Positions 8,281 to 17,332 of a stretch of DNA of 64,000 nucleotides are shown in pieces; within the stretch, counting starts at the first letter, position 1; every line of letters starts with the position of its first letter. Source of the DNA: Pseudomaricurvus sp965656525 (GTDB taxonomy: Bacteria; Pseudomonadota; Gammaproteobacteria; Pseudomonadales; Cellvibrionaceae); assembly GCA_965656525.1 (NCBI GenBank), contig CBFHKY010000001.1, forward strand, positions 1 to 64,000, read 5' to 3'. Both the position numbers and the translations under genes were made by a program. The notes under the pieces are model-generated. The model saw nothing but the letters and a program-made list of their open reading frames with translations. It did not search any database and had not been told where the DNA came from.

Positions 8281-9120
8281 ATGCAGCAAGACTCGCATTT
8301 GATTCGCGAATTCCCCATGAGCGAAAATAATTTCAAAGATATCAGTGAAATTGCTTATGAACTAACGGGTATTAATCTTACTGCGCACAAAAAGAACATG
8401 GTTTATGGTCGTCTTGCACGGCGTATTCGTCAAATAGGCATGGCTTCATTCGATGAATATTGTCGTCTGTTAAAATCACCTAACAATACAGAGACGGCTG
8501 AATTTATCAACTCTATTACAACCAATTTAACCTCTTTTTTTCGTGAAAATCACCATTTCGACTATCTTAAAAACACGGTCTTTCCTAGCCTAATTAAGCA
8601 GAAAGTAAGAGAAAAGCGCATCCGTATTTGGTCTGCTGGCTGCTCTACAGGCGAAGAGCCGTATTCTATTGCCATGTGTGTGCAGGAGTGTCTACCAATA
8701 AAAACATGGGACATCAAAGTTCTGGCAACCGATCTTGATACTGATGTTGTTGCTCATGCCAAAACAGGTATTTACAAAGGTGACCGTGTTACTGATTTGT
8801 CGCCAGAGCGGAAAAAGAAATGGTTCATGAATGATGCCCAGAGTAATAACGTAAAAGTAAAGCCTTCGTTATCCGAACTGATTACTTTTAAGCCTTTAAA
8901 CCTACTGCATGAGTGGCCCATGAAAGGGACGTTCGACGTTATTTTTTGTCGCAATGTCGTTATTTATTTTGATAAGCCAACACAAAAAACGTTATTCGAT
9001 CGATTCGCCAACCAACTAGCACCAAAAGCACACTTATTTATTGGTCATTCAGAAAATCTTAATAAAGTATCAGACCGTTTTGATTCGCTCGGTAAAACCA
9101 TCTATCAGAAGCGCTTCTAA
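8281..9120 (+). CDS. cheR: Chemotaxis protein methyltransferase CheR
   Basis: 279-aa SAM-dependent glutamate methyltransferase acting on MCPs. The N-terminal helical domain contains the TSFFRENHHF segment, followed by the SAM loop SAGCSTGEEPYS, the ATDLDTDV acidic strand and FDVIFCRNVVIYFD. ATG 8281 has AAGG about 9 bases upstream and is preferred over an internal ATG at 8317 that has no ribosome-binding site. A 167-base spacer separates it from the receptor gene, so it may have its own promoter, though I see no clear one. It is the only cheR in the window; the second chemotaxis system has none here. Confidence 0.94.
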   Translation: MQQDSHLIREFPMSENNFKDISEIAYELTGINLTAHKKNMVYGRLARRIRQIGMASFDEYCRLLKSPNNTETAEFINSITTNLTSFFRENHHFDYLKNTVFPSLIKQKVREKRIRIWSAGCSTGEEPYSIAMCVQECLPIKTWDIKVLATDLDTDVVAHAKTGIYKGDRVTDLSPERKKKWFMNDAQSNNVKVKPSLSELITFKPLNLLHEWPMKGTFDVIFCRNVVIYFDKPTQKTLFDRFANQLAPKAHLFIGHSENLNKVSDRFDSLGKTIYQKRF

Positions 9121-9159
9121 TGTGTATTTACTGTCTGAATTTCACCATGAGGGTAGGGG

Positions 9160-9786
9160 GTGAATTTGCTTAAACTACCAAAAGCCATCGTTGGTTTCGA
9201 ACATATAAACCGTTATTGGGACCCTAAAATGAATGTTGTCGCGGCCAAAATACTGCCCGGCGAGTTCTATGTTAGCACCCAAGGTGAAATGGTAGTCACA
9301 GTTTTAGGGTCTTGTATTTCGGCGTGTATTCGCGACCGCAAGATTGGTGTAGGTGGTATGAATCATTTTATGCTACCGGTATCGGGTGATCACAGCAGTT
9401 GGGATATTAATGCGATGACCTCCGCCACTCGCTATGGAAACTGGGCCATGGAATATCTGATTAATGCGATTTTAAAAGCGGGCGGAAAGCGAGAAAATTT
9501 AGAAGTTAAATTATTTGGTGGTGGCCAGGTCTTGGCAAACATGACAGATATTGGTCGTCGAAATATCGAGTTTGCATCTAATTATATCGCACGTGAAGGT
9601 TTTAACATTGTGAGTAAAGATGTGGGAGGAACCTTTCCAAGAAAAGTACTTTATTTTTCTGATACCGGAGAGGTTAAATTAAAAAAGCTGAAGTCAGTGC
9701 AAAACGATACCGTAAAACTCAGAGAAGAGGCTTATCGCGAAAATTTAACAGCAAAACCTACTACGGGTTCGGTGGAGCTATTTTGA
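9160..9786 (+). CDS. cheD: Chemoreceptor glutamine deamidase CheD
   Basis: 208 aa. CheD converts receptor glutamines to glutamates. The catalytic cysteine (VLGSCISACI) and histidine (GGMNHFMLP) are in their family positions, followed by the LFGGGQV strand. The GTG start at 9160 is preceded by a GAGGG motif about 6 bases away. A more internal ATG (9229) would remove only a non-conserved leader of 23 residues and is possible. CheD here argues that the cluster belongs to a CheD-type chemosensory class. Confidence 0.93.
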   Translation: MNLLKLPKAIVGFEHINRYWDPKMNVVAAKILPGEFYVSTQGEMVVTVLGSCISACIRDRKIGVGGMNHFMLPVSGDHSSWDINAMTSATRYGNWAMEYLINAILKAGGKRENLEVKLFGGGQVLANMTDIGRRNIEFASNYIAREGFNIVSKDVGGTFPRKVLYFSDTGEVKLKKLKSVQNDTVKLREEAYRENLTAKPTTGSVELF

Positions 9787-9840
9787 TCAATTCGATAACG
9801 ATTAAATTCATACCTATCGTACCAATAGATCGGAAATATT

Positions 9841-10890
9841 ATGCCTAATCCTATAAAAGTATTGATTGTTGATGATTCGGCACTGGTACGTGCCATGTTA
9901 TCCGGTATTATCCAAAAAGACAGTGATTTGTGTTTAGTGGGTATGGCTAAAGACCCTTTTGAAGCTAGAGAGATGATAAAGCAGCTCAATCCTGATGTGC
10001 TGACGCTAGACATTGAAATGCCAAAAATGAATGGCTTGACGTTTTTATCCAATCTAATGCGTCTACGGCCAATGCCGGTTGTCATGATATCTACCCTAAC
10101 GGAATCTGGAGCCCCCATTACACTAGAAGCTTTAGAACTTGGGGCCGTTGATTTTTTGCTGAAGCCAAAAGACCAAAAATCTGAAACACTGGAAGAATAT
10201 CGTGACCAAGTGCTTTCGAAGATTAAAATGGCGGCTAAAGCAAATCTTGCACAGAATCCCCGAGCCCACAAAGGCAAATCAACCTTTATAGCGGAGACTC
10301 CACTAGGCAAGAAATTAAGAGCAAATTATTTGTGTGCGATAGGGGCTTCTACTGGTGGAACGGAGGCCATCAAGGATGTTTTGATTCAAATGCCAAAACA
10401 ATCCCCACCGATTGTTATTACTCAACACATTCCCGCAGCATTTAGTGCCTCATTTGCAAAGCGTTTAGATGCGGGCTGTCAAATTAAAGTCTTCGAAGCT
10501 GAGGATAAACAACCCATTCGGGCAGGCTGCGCTTATCTTGCGCCTGGGGATAAACACTTAAAAGTGGTTTCATCACCTTATGGTTTAATGTGTCGTCTAG
10601 ACGATGGTGTAGCGGTAAACCGTCATAAGCCCTCGGTAGAAGTGCTTTTTGATTCAGTGGTTGAAGCGCTAGGTAGCAATGCATTGGGTGTTTTACTTAC
10701 AGGGATGGGTGCGGATGGGGCAGCGGCACTAAAACGTATGCGTGATAAGGGCTGCTCAACGATCGCTCAAGATGAAGCGACCAGTATTGTTTGGGGCATG
10801 CCAGGTGTTGCTGTGAAGTTAGGGGCCGCAGAACAAATCTTAGCATTAACCAAAGTTGCTATGGCTATAGTGAACAAGGCATACCATTAG
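9841..10890 (+). CDS. cheB: Chemotaxis response regulator methylesterase CheB, cluster 1
   Basis: 349 aa. An N-terminal receiver (DD at 11-12, Asp57 in LTLDIEMPKMNG, Lys in LLKPK) is joined to a C-terminal methylesterase whose catalytic triad is Ser170 (IGASTGGTEA), His196 (TQHIPAAFSASFA) and an Asp in TGMGADGAAAL. It removes methyl groups from receptors when phosphorylated by CheA. It follows cheD and closes the chemosensory array, before the STAS/HsbR/Hpt module. Confidence 0.95.
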   Translation: MPNPIKVLIVDDSALVRAMLSGIIQKDSDLCLVGMAKDPFEAREMIKQLNPDVLTLDIEMPKMNGLTFLSNLMRLRPMPVVMISTLTESGAPITLEALELGAVDFLLKPKDQKSETLEEYRDQVLSKIKMAAKANLAQNPRAHKGKSTFIAETPLGKKLRANYLCAIGASTGGTEAIKDVLIQMPKQSPPIVITQHIPAAFSASFAKRLDAGCQIKVFEAEDKQPIRAGCAYLAPGDKHLKVVSSPYGLMCRLDDGVAVNRHKPSVEVLFDSVVEALGSNALGVLLTGMGADGAAALKRMRDKGCSTIAQDEATSIVWGMPGVAVKLGAAEQILALTKVAMAIVNKAYH

Positions 10891-11138
10891 ACGGTAATAA
10901 ATAACCCACTATTGTGGATATTTTGGTGGCGTTCAGCTTTACTGAAAGTAAAGTGTTGTGTCTTGTTACTGGGTTTATGAGCCTTAAACTTTCATTTAAG
11001 AAATAAAAGCTATGCTTATATTTCTTAACGGTATTACCAGTAACTCTTGGTATTGCGTATCCTTATAGAAAGTCAAATTGCCAAAAGTATTAACGCAAGT
11101 GACTATGCCAATTTTTATTTTTTTGGAGAATAAAAAAT
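10891..11138. other. Intergenic region between cheB and the hsbA-like gene
   Basis: 248 bases, AT-rich, without a plausible gene on either strand. I see no clear sigma-28, sigma-54 or terminator motif. TTTTTTTGGAGAAT just before 11139 supplies the ribosome-binding site of the next gene. Confidence 0.6.
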
Positions 11139-11444
11139 ATGCCGGTTCAGTCTCATATTTCTGATGATGGCAATCAGCTAACAATCAGTATAGAAGGTCG
11201 ATTTGATTTTAGTGCGCATCAAGATTTCAGAAGCTGCTACGAATCTTTAACAGTATCGCCTACTGTATATAAAATCGATATGGGCAAGGCTTCTTATCTA
11301 GACAGTTCTGCATTGGGGATGCTGTTATTGCTGCGGGATTTTGCCGGTGGCGGTGCTTCAAAAATAGAAATTATAAACTGTAATTCAGATGTCAAAAAGA
11401 TTTTGGCTATTTCGAATTTTGAGCAACTTTTTACTATTCAGTGA
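11139..11444 (+). CDS. hsbA: Anti-anti-sigma (STAS) protein, HsbA-like
   Basis: 101-aa STAS protein with the classical phosphorylation loop LDSSALG; the serines are residues 56 and 57. In Pseudomonas, HsbA is a STAS protein controlled by the HsbR kinase/phosphatase and connects the HptB relay to the flagellar anti-sigma factor FlgM and to a diguanylate cyclase. The same three-gene set (STAS, receiver-PP2C-HATPase, Hpt) is present here. GGAG lies upstream of the ATG. Assignment by domain and neighbourhood is good; the exact partner is inferred. Confidence 0.82.
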   Translation: MPVQSHISDDGNQLTISIEGRFDFSAHQDFRSCYESLTVSPTVYKIDMGKASYLDSSALGMLLLLRDFAGGGASKIEIINCNSDVKKILAISNFEQLFTIQ

Positions 11445-11540
11445 CCGATTACTGTATCAGCGTTTTCCTAGCGTAGTAGGCTGATCGGTATGTCGTGCCG
11501 ACCTTATGAAGGCCGTTGATTTATGATCAAAGATTAGCCT

Positions 11541-13241
11541 ATGATCTCAAATATAACAGTGCTTATTGCGGATGACACTAGCACAGATCGCCTGATTTTA
11601 GAGAAAATCATTCGTAAAGAAGGGCACAATGTGATTGCTGTCCCTGATGGCAAGCAAGCCTTAGAAGCCTTTAATTTGCATAAACCTGATTTGGTGCTGC
11701 TGGACGTTGTGATGCCTCATATGGATGGTATTGCTGTAGCTAAGGCTATCCGCCAGCTCCTAGGTAAAGATTTCGTTCCCATTATATTTCTTACATCACT
11801 TACCGATACTGAATCGCTGGTCAAATGTTTAGAGGCGGGTGGTGATGACTTTCTTCCTAAGCCGTATAACCGCGTTATTCTGCAAGCCAAAATAAAAGCT
11901 TTTATGCGCATGCGAGAAATGCACCTAGAAGTACAAGCCCAGCGGGACCAAATTGCCGATCACAACCAGCACTTAATGCAAGAACAATTAGTCGCGAAGC
12001 ACGTGTTCGATAACATTGCGCATACGGGGTGCCTTGATCAAACACATGTTAAATATTCTTTATCCCCTTTATCGATTTTCAATGGTGACGTCATCGTGGC
12101 TGCAAGAAGGCCATCTGGTAATATGATGGTGTTGTTGGGTGACTTTACAGGACACGGTTTACCTGCGGCGATCGGTGCAATGCCATTAGCCACATGCTTT
12201 TACGGTATGGTGAAAAAAGGGTTTACCATTAGTGACATACTGCGCGAAATCAACCAGAAGCTGAAGCAAATCCTTCCGGTGGGTGTTTTTTGTTGCGCGG
12301 CCATGGTAGACATGAGTTTTGCACAGCGAAAAATCAAAGTATGGAACGGTGGATTACCCGCTTGTATTTTGCAGCGTGCCGGCACAGGCGCGACAGAATC
12401 TATAACCTCCACTCACTTACCTTTAGGTGTGATGGAAGATTACGATTTTAAAGACGACTGTGTGCATTTAGAAATGGAGCTGGGTGACCGTTTTTATATG
12501 TGGTCAGACGGTATTTTAGAGTCGCGTAATTCCAGTGGTGAAATGTTTGGTGAAAATCGATTGTTGGATTTATTTCAACAATCAAAAGGCGCCAGCCTAT
12601 TCGATCAGTTACTGGATGCGGCTGCTGAATTTTCTGGTGGTGAAAGGGATGATGATTTGTCGCTGGTAGAGCTGACGATGACCGAGGAAGAGGATATTCA
12701 GGAAGACGACCGAAACCTTGTAACACAACGCTACGGTGGGTTGATGGAGTGGTCTTGTCAGTTCGAGATTTTACCCTCTACCTTCAAACAGTTCAATCCG
12801 CTGCCACTATTGCTAAATATTCTAATCGAAGTGCCTGGACTCCGTCCCCACGGCGGGACGTTACACACCTTGCTCGCTGAGCTTTATTCCAACGCCCTAG
12901 AACACGGTATTTTAGGCTTGTGTTCTTCAATGAAAGATTCGCCGGAGGGGTTTTCTAATTACTATACCGAACGCAGCGCAAGACTTGAACGACTGACCGA
13001 AGGCTACATTTGCTTTTCTTTGAGTCACCAAATCACTGATGAAGGCGGTGAGCTGATGATTCATGTAGAAGATTCAGGTCCAGGCTTTGATTACAGCAGT
13101 GTTATGGGGGCATCAGTTATGGATGAGGATGGCTACTGCGGTCGAGGATTTACACTGATTCGTTCTATGTGTAAATCTTTGCGTTTTTTAGGTAAAGGCA
13201 ACCGTGTAGAAGCCGTCTTCCAGTGGGATATGTTTGAATAG
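11541..13241 (+). CDS. hsbR: Response regulator with PP2C phosphatase and anti-sigma kinase domains, HsbR-like
   Basis: 566 aa in three parts. The receiver (about 1-125) has Asp55 in LLDVVMPHMDG and KPY. A PP2C/SpoIIE phosphatase (about 165-380) has metal motifs GDFTGHG and ERDDDLSL. The C-terminal RsbW-type HATPase (about 430-560) has LLAELYSNALEHG and EDSGPGFD. Such a protein can both phosphorylate and dephosphorylate a STAS partner, with the receiver choosing between them. It lies between the STAS gene and an Hpt gene, the arrangement of the Pseudomonas HptB-HsbR-HsbA pathway that governs the swim/biofilm choice. Confidence 0.88.
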   Translation: MISNITVLIADDTSTDRLILEKIIRKEGHNVIAVPDGKQALEAFNLHKPDLVLLDVVMPHMDGIAVAKAIRQLLGKDFVPIIFLTSLTDTESLVKCLEAGGDDFLPKPYNRVILQAKIKAFMRMREMHLEVQAQRDQIADHNQHLMQEQLVAKHVFDNIAHTGCLDQTHVKYSLSPLSIFNGDVIVAARRPSGNMMVLLGDFTGHGLPAAIGAMPLATCFYGMVKKGFTISDILREINQKLKQILPVGVFCCAAMVDMSFAQRKIKVWNGGLPACILQRAGTGATESITSTHLPLGVMEDYDFKDDCVHLEMELGDRFYMWSDGILESRNSSGEMFGENRLLDLFQQSKGASLFDQLLDAAAEFSGGERDDDLSLVELTMTEEEDIQEDDRNLVTQRYGGLMEWSCQFEILPSTFKQFNPLPLLLNILIEVPGLRPHGGTLHTLLAELYSNALEHGILGLCSSMKDSPEGFSNYYTERSARLERLTEGYICFSLSHQITDEGGELMIHVEDSGPGFDYSSVMGASVMDEDGYCGRGFTLIRSMCKSLRFLGKGNRVEAVFQWDMFE

Positions 13242-13329
13242 CGATAATCCATGAGTTGATGACAAATTGCCTTCCTGCGTATGCCTTGCCCTCTAGTCTT
13301 CTCTATTGAATAATGTACGCCATATAATA

Positions 13330-13689
13330 ATGCCATTAGATAAGATTATGACTCAGACAATTGACTTCGATACCATAGAAATGCTCCGAGATGTAATGGA
13401 GGATGATTTCGTAGAGCTTATCGAAACCTTTTTGAACGATGCCCAAACAAAATTGAACACACTACCCAACTTAGTGAACTCAGGCGATTCACAAGCTGTG
13501 CGCATGATTGCTCATAGTCTTAAAGGCAGTAGCAGCAATCTGGGTGCGCTACCCATGTCACAGTTGTGCCTGACTCTTGAACAGAACGCTAAGTCTGAAG
13601 ATTTAGCCCTCGCGCCCCAGGTTTTAGTAAATCTACAGGATGAATACGCCAAGGTTAGAATTCTGTTGATGTCTTATTTACCCAGTTAA
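13330..13689 (+). CDS. hptB: Histidine phosphotransfer (Hpt) protein, HptB-like
   Basis: Single Hpt domain with the phosphorylatable histidine in MIAHSLKGSSSNLGA. In the Pseudomonas pathway HptB collects phosphate from several hybrid kinases and passes it to HsbR, whose homologue is directly upstream. Three in-frame starts exist: TTG 13306, ATG 13330 and ATG 13348. None has a strong ribosome-binding site; 13330 gives 119 aa and 13348 gives 113 aa. Either ATG leaves the whole domain intact. Confidence 0.82.
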   Translation: MPLDKIMTQTIDFDTIEMLRDVMEDDFVELIETFLNDAQTKLNTLPNLVNSGDSQAVRMIAHSLKGSSSNLGALPMSQLCLTLEQNAKSEDLALAPQVLVNLQDEYAKVRILLMSYLPS

Positions 13690-14038
13690 ATGATCTACCC
13701 ACCTTTTTTATGGTGTCTCTGACATGCTTTGTCTCTGATTGGCCCATATTCCCCTCTATCTAATCGATTTTTATTGGATACATGGTTGGCACCTCTGTTG
13801 CTAAGTACATTGTAACCTTAATGAATTTACCGCTCTGGGGCGGCATATTCAGTCGATTACCTTGTATTTTGGGTTTACCAAAGCTAAGACGACAGTCATG
13901 AGCGGCAAAATATTGCCTCCCTGAGTTGCTGCTAGGTTTGAAACCGCATGATTGAAAAACAAGTTGGATAAGGCAAGGGCGCGTGGCAACTCCTTGCGCT
14001 TACACTTTTGATCTTGATAAATGGATGGGGCAACACTT
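13690..14038. other. Intergenic region upstream of fliK
   Basis: About 350 bases. It contains the -24/-12 promoter at 13786-13802. No convincing gene is visible; reverse frames through here run into fliK antisense and look like shadows. The distance from promoter to fliK implies a long 5' leader of roughly 225 bases. Confidence 0.65.
13786..13802 (+). promoter_or_regulatory. Sigma-54 (RpoN) promoter upstream of fliK
   Basis: TTGGCAC-CTCTG-TTGCT: the -24 TGGCAC and -12 TTGC elements match the consensus fully with the required 5-base spacer. In polar-flagellate gammaproteobacteria RpoN with FleQ drives middle flagellar genes, so the position fits. Confidence 0.82.
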
Positions 14039-15517
14039 ATGTCACTGAATCCCGATGCATCGACAGTATCACTGGGGTCTATGCTAAATCTGAGCAAAAC
14101 TAAGGCGTCACTGTTGAATGGGGCGTCATGGATGGCTTCGAGTGAAAGAGCCTCGTTTTCAGAAGCTCTTTCACAGGCTGCGCAAAAAAAAGCCTCTGCA
14201 GAGGAGTCAAGAGCGGTTAACGATAAACGCGAGGAAAGCCCTCGCACGAATAAGCAAACCACTAGCAACGATTCTTCGCCAATGAACGATTCTCATCAGA
14301 GCCGCCAAGCGTCAGAACGATCAGAGAAAAATCATGATAGCAATACCCAAGAAGACATAAAGGAAGGCGTCAAAGAAACAGAGACAGCGGTTTCTTCTAG
14401 TGAAGATGAGGCTCACAGTAAGACCGCTGACGCCAAGCGCAAGTCAGAATCAAGTGTTACAGATGTGCCGGAGCCTGTCACACCTTTGGAAACTGAAACA
14501 CCATCCCTTGAGTCTGTAATGGCCGAATTTGGCTTGCCTCTTGAGGAGGCCATATTGACACTAGATGATGGAACGAAAATGTCTTTACAAGAGGCGTTTC
14601 CAGATATTGCTGTTGAATTAGAAGGCTTGAATGGCGAAGCGCTCAATGCGGCTTTGCAGCAGGTGATTGATAAACTGTCTTTCAATGTCAACCTCGATAG
14701 CGCGACGCTCACAGGGCTGACTCAGCAACTAGCAGCTCTGGTTAAACAATTTGGAGCGATGAATGAAACCAGCCTTGGTACTGGAACGACTCTGGGTAAG
14801 AACAGCCAATTTAGTGAGTGGTTGGCCAAGTTGTCGGGTTCAGAGCTAACCCAAGTACACGCGCCTGTAGAAGAACAGCGCATTCATAGGCAAGGGGGGT
14901 TCGATCTGGCTGCCATTCTGAGCGCGCACGGTGGTTCCAAGCTGCTTAATGCTAACTCTGAAAACGCCGCCAGCCGCGCATCAAGCTCTCTCGCTCAGTT
15001 GGCAGCGGCCTCGACAGGCACTGCGGCAGCCCCTGCAGAGGCTGGTGCTCTTCAATCCCGACCTGCCGCTCAATTTCAAGCCATGGCAGCCCTCGATGGT
15101 TTGGCGCAGAAAGTCCCCGTAGGTCGTCCAGAATGGCATACCGCTATGGCGGAAAAAATCTTGGTGATGGCCACTCAGCGGCTCACCAGCGCTGACATTC
15201 AGCTAGATCCTCCAGAGCTGGGGCAACTGCAAGTCAGGGTTACGTTAAATCAAGAGCAGGCGGCTGTTCAATTTGCTAGCCCTCACTCCGTGGTTCGTGA
15301 AGCCTTGGATCAAACAGCCCATCGATTACGAGAAATGTTTGCGGCCGAAGGCATGAATTTAGTCGATGTAGATGTTTCTGACCAGTCGTTTGCTCAAGGG
15401 GAGCAGCAATCTAAAGGTGGAGGCCAAGACCAAGGCGGTGGTGGCGATCAAGAGTCTCTCATGGATGAACCTGTACTGGTCAAAACCAGCCTCAACCTCG
15501 TAGATCACTTCGTTTAA
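14039..15517 (+). CDS. fliK: Flagellar hook-length control protein FliK
   Basis: About 492 aa. The long N-terminal part is low-complexity, rich in S, E, A, K and Q, as in other FliK rulers. The conserved C-terminal hook-length domain contains SADIQLDPPELGQLQVRV and the REMFAAEGMNLVDVDVSD segment, which switches the export gate from hook to filament substrates. ATG 14039 is favoured since GATGGGG lies about 8 bases before it; ATG 14021 is the alternative. A sigma-54 promoter lies upstream and a long hairpin follows the stop. Confidence 0.9.
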   Translation: MSLNPDASTVSLGSMLNLSKTKASLLNGASWMASSERASFSEALSQAAQKKASAEESRAVNDKREESPRTNKQTTSNDSSPMNDSHQSRQASERSEKNHDSNTQEDIKEGVKETETAVSSSEDEAHSKTADAKRKSESSVTDVPEPVTPLETETPSLESVMAEFGLPLEEAILTLDDGTKMSLQEAFPDIAVELEGLNGEALNAALQQVIDKLSFNVNLDSATLTGLTQQLAALVKQFGAMNETSLGTGTTLGKNSQFSEWLAKLSGSELTQVHAPVEEQRIHRQGGFDLAAILSAHGGSKLLNANSENAASRASSSLAQLAAASTGTAAAPAEAGALQSRPAAQFQAMAALDGLAQKVPVGRPEWHTAMAEKILVMATQRLTSADIQLDPPELGQLQVRVTLNQEQAAVQFASPHSVVREALDQTAHRLREMFAAEGMNLVDVDVSDQSFAQGEQQSKGGGQDQGGGGDQESLMDEPVLVKTSLNLVDHFV

Positions 15518-15530
15518 TTTGCGCATCAGT

Positions 15531-15562
15531 CATTCGGTTTCTTACTCTTAAGAAATCGAATG
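15531..15562 (+). terminator. Hairpin after fliK
   Basis: A 14-bp stem (CATTCGGTTTCTTA / TAAGAAATCGAATG) with a CTCT loop and one G-T pair, 14 bases after the fliK stop. The trailing T-run is poor (ACTTTGTT), so it may be a weak terminator or an mRNA-stabilising structure. Confidence 0.5.
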
Positions 15563-15681
15563 ACTTTGTTACCTTCGGTAGGAAATCATTCTTTCCATTT
15601 CTATCGCCTTCTTTGTATTCCTTCTGTCCTTCATTTTTCCAATTCGTTGCTACACTTCAGAGTAACAGAGGCTGCCTTTGT

Positions 15682-15698
15682 TTGGCATATCTCTTGCT
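15682..15698 (+). promoter_or_regulatory. Sigma-54 promoter upstream of fliL
   Basis: TTGGCAT-ATCTC-TTGCT has GG and GC at the correct 10-base separation. Expected transcription start is near 15710, 25-30 bases before the fliL ATG at 15737. It rules out the longer frame opening at 15560 as the real N-terminus. Confidence 0.75.
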
Positions 15699-15736
15699 CA
15701 ACAGGTAATAAAAAGCAATATCGACGGATTTTTGAC

Positions 15737-16264
15737 ATGGCAGAAGATGATAACGACGCAGATACCGGTACCGAAGACTCACCGCCTAGTGGGAAAAAGA
15801 AAATAATCATGTTGATTGTTATTGCATTGGTGTTGGTGGTCGTCTCTATCGGTGGCACCTTGATCGCCTTAAAGTTTATGGGGGGCGATGAGGGTAGCGA
15901 TACCGATGATCCCGCCGCTGAAGAAATAGCTGAACCCGAAAAAAAGCCAGCCATTTACTATCCCTTAAAACCAACCATCATCGTGAATTTTAACGCACGC
16001 GGTAAGCAACGCTTTTTACAGGCTGAGGTGAGCTTATTAGTCAGAGACGAAGATGTCGTCGCCGCCGTTGAAGAACACAGTGTGATGCTGCAGCACACCT
16101 TGTTAATGCTTTTCAGCAGCCAAGATTATGCCCAATTACAAACAGCAGAAGGCAAAGAGCTCTTACGTCAACAATCCTTGGCCGAAATGCAGCGCATATT
16201 AGAGCAAGAGACAGGAAAGCCAGGCGTAGAGCAGGTGTTATTTACCAATCTAGTGATGCAATAA
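15737..16264 (+). CDS. fliL: Flagellar basal-body protein FliL
   Basis: 175-aa inner-membrane protein that surrounds the stator units and supports motor torque. It has an acidic cytoplasmic N-terminus, one strong transmembrane helix (IIMLIVIALVLVVVSIGGT, about 24-42) and a periplasmic stomatin-like domain starting near YYPLKPTIIVNF. The start is set at ATG 15737 (MAEDDNDADTG) because a sigma-54 promoter lies just upstream; the longer frame from 15560 would read through that promoter. It begins the fliLMNOPQR-flhB run. Confidence 0.92.
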   Translation: MAEDDNDADTGTEDSPPSGKKKIIMLIVIALVLVVVSIGGTLIALKFMGGDEGSDTDDPAAEEIAEPEKKPAIYYPLKPTIIVNFNARGKQRFLQAEVSLLVRDEDVVAAVEEHSVMLQHTLLMLFSSQDYAQLQTAEGKELLRQQSLAEMQRILEQETGKPGVEQVLFTNLVMQ

Positions 16265-16321
16265 AATACGATAAAAATGCCTAGCATGATCAGTGATTAC
16301 GGCTATTAGGAGACGCATACA

Positions 16322-17332
16322 TTGCAAGATTTACTCTCACAAGACGAGATTGATGCGCTCCTACACGGAGTCGACGACGGCGATATAGATACGGATGGTG
16401 ATGAGGATCCGGGTTCGATTAAATCGTACGATTTAACCAGCCAAGATCGGATTGTGCGTGGGCGAATGCCCACCTTAGAAATGATTAATGAACGTTTTGC
16501 CCGCTATACCCGCATCAGCATGTTTAATTTATTACGTCGCTCTGCAGACGTGTCATTAGGCGGTGTGCAAATTCAAAAGTTTGGTGAATATGTGCATACA
16601 CTTTATGTTCCTACTAGTTTGAACATGGTTAAGTTTCGTCCATTACGCGGCACAGCGCTGATTATTTTGGACGCAAAGCTGGTTTTTAAACTAGTAGATA
16701 ATTTTTTTGGTGGTGATGGTCGTCACGCCAAAATTGAGGGGCGTGAGTTTACTCCCACCGAATTGCGAGTTGTGCAAATGGTGCTAAATCAAGCCTTTGT
16801 TGATTTAGCCGAAGCTTGGCGAGCCGTCATGCCGATTGAGTTTGAATATGTTCACTCTGAAGTAAATCCCTCTATGGCGAATATCGTCAGCCCCAGTGAA
16901 GTCGTGGTGGTGAGCACGTTTCATGTGGAGCTAGACGGTGGCGGCGGGGATCTTCATATCACCATTCCTTACTCGATGATTGAACCCATTCGTGAAATGC
17001 TCGATGCGGGATTACAAACCGATACTGATGAGCGAGATGATCGATGGATACATGCGTTACGCAATGATGTTATGGATGCGGTAGTCGATTTAGACTGTGA
17101 ATTGGTGAAGCGCGTCATCACTTTGCGTGACATTTTAGAACTCAAAACCGGTGATGTTATCCCGATAGAAATGCCTGAACATCACCTAGTGACGGCAAAC
17201 AAAGTTCCTATTTTTAGAACAAATTTAGGCCAATCGAACGGTAATTTGGCTTTTAAAATCCGAGAATTTGTCGATCGAAATGTCTTGGGTAGTCCAGCGC
17301 CGACAGTAGATAAATCGAAAGGAAGTAAATGA
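16322..17332 (+). CDS. fliM: Flagellar motor switch protein FliM
   Basis: 336 aa, C-ring switch protein. It starts with TTG at 16322, preceded by TAGGAG. The N-terminal peptide DLLSQDEIDALLHGV is the docking site for phosphorylated CheY. The middle CheC-like domain and the C-terminal SpoA domain (about 255-325) follow. The stop overlaps the fliN start (ATGA), consistent with translational coupling of the C-ring pair. Confidence 0.96.
   Translation: MQDLLSQDEIDALLHGVDDGDIDTDGDEDPGSIKSYDLTSQDRIVRGRMPTLEMINERFARYTRISMFNLLRRSADVSLGGVQIQKFGEYVHTLYVPTSLNMVKFRPLRGTALIILDAKLVFKLVDNFFGGDGRHAKIEGREFTPTELRVVQMVLNQAFVDLAEAWRAVMPIEFEYVHSEVNPSMANIVSPSEVVVVSTFHVELDGGGGDLHITIPYSMIEPIREMLDAGLQTDTDERDDRWIHALRNDVMDAVVDLDCELVKRVITLRDILELKTGDVIPIEMPEHHLVTANKVPIFRTNLGQSNGNLAFKIREFVDRNVLGSPAPTVDKSKGSK

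Noticed and set aside
9732..10310. Minus-strand frame of 192 codons opposite cheB
   Set aside because: Shadow of the receiver domain coding strand; no family features.
13849..14268. Minus-strand frame of about 139 codons upstream of and into fliK
   Set aside because: Lies opposite the start of fliK and the sigma-54 promoter region, has no ribosome-binding site and no recognisable domain.
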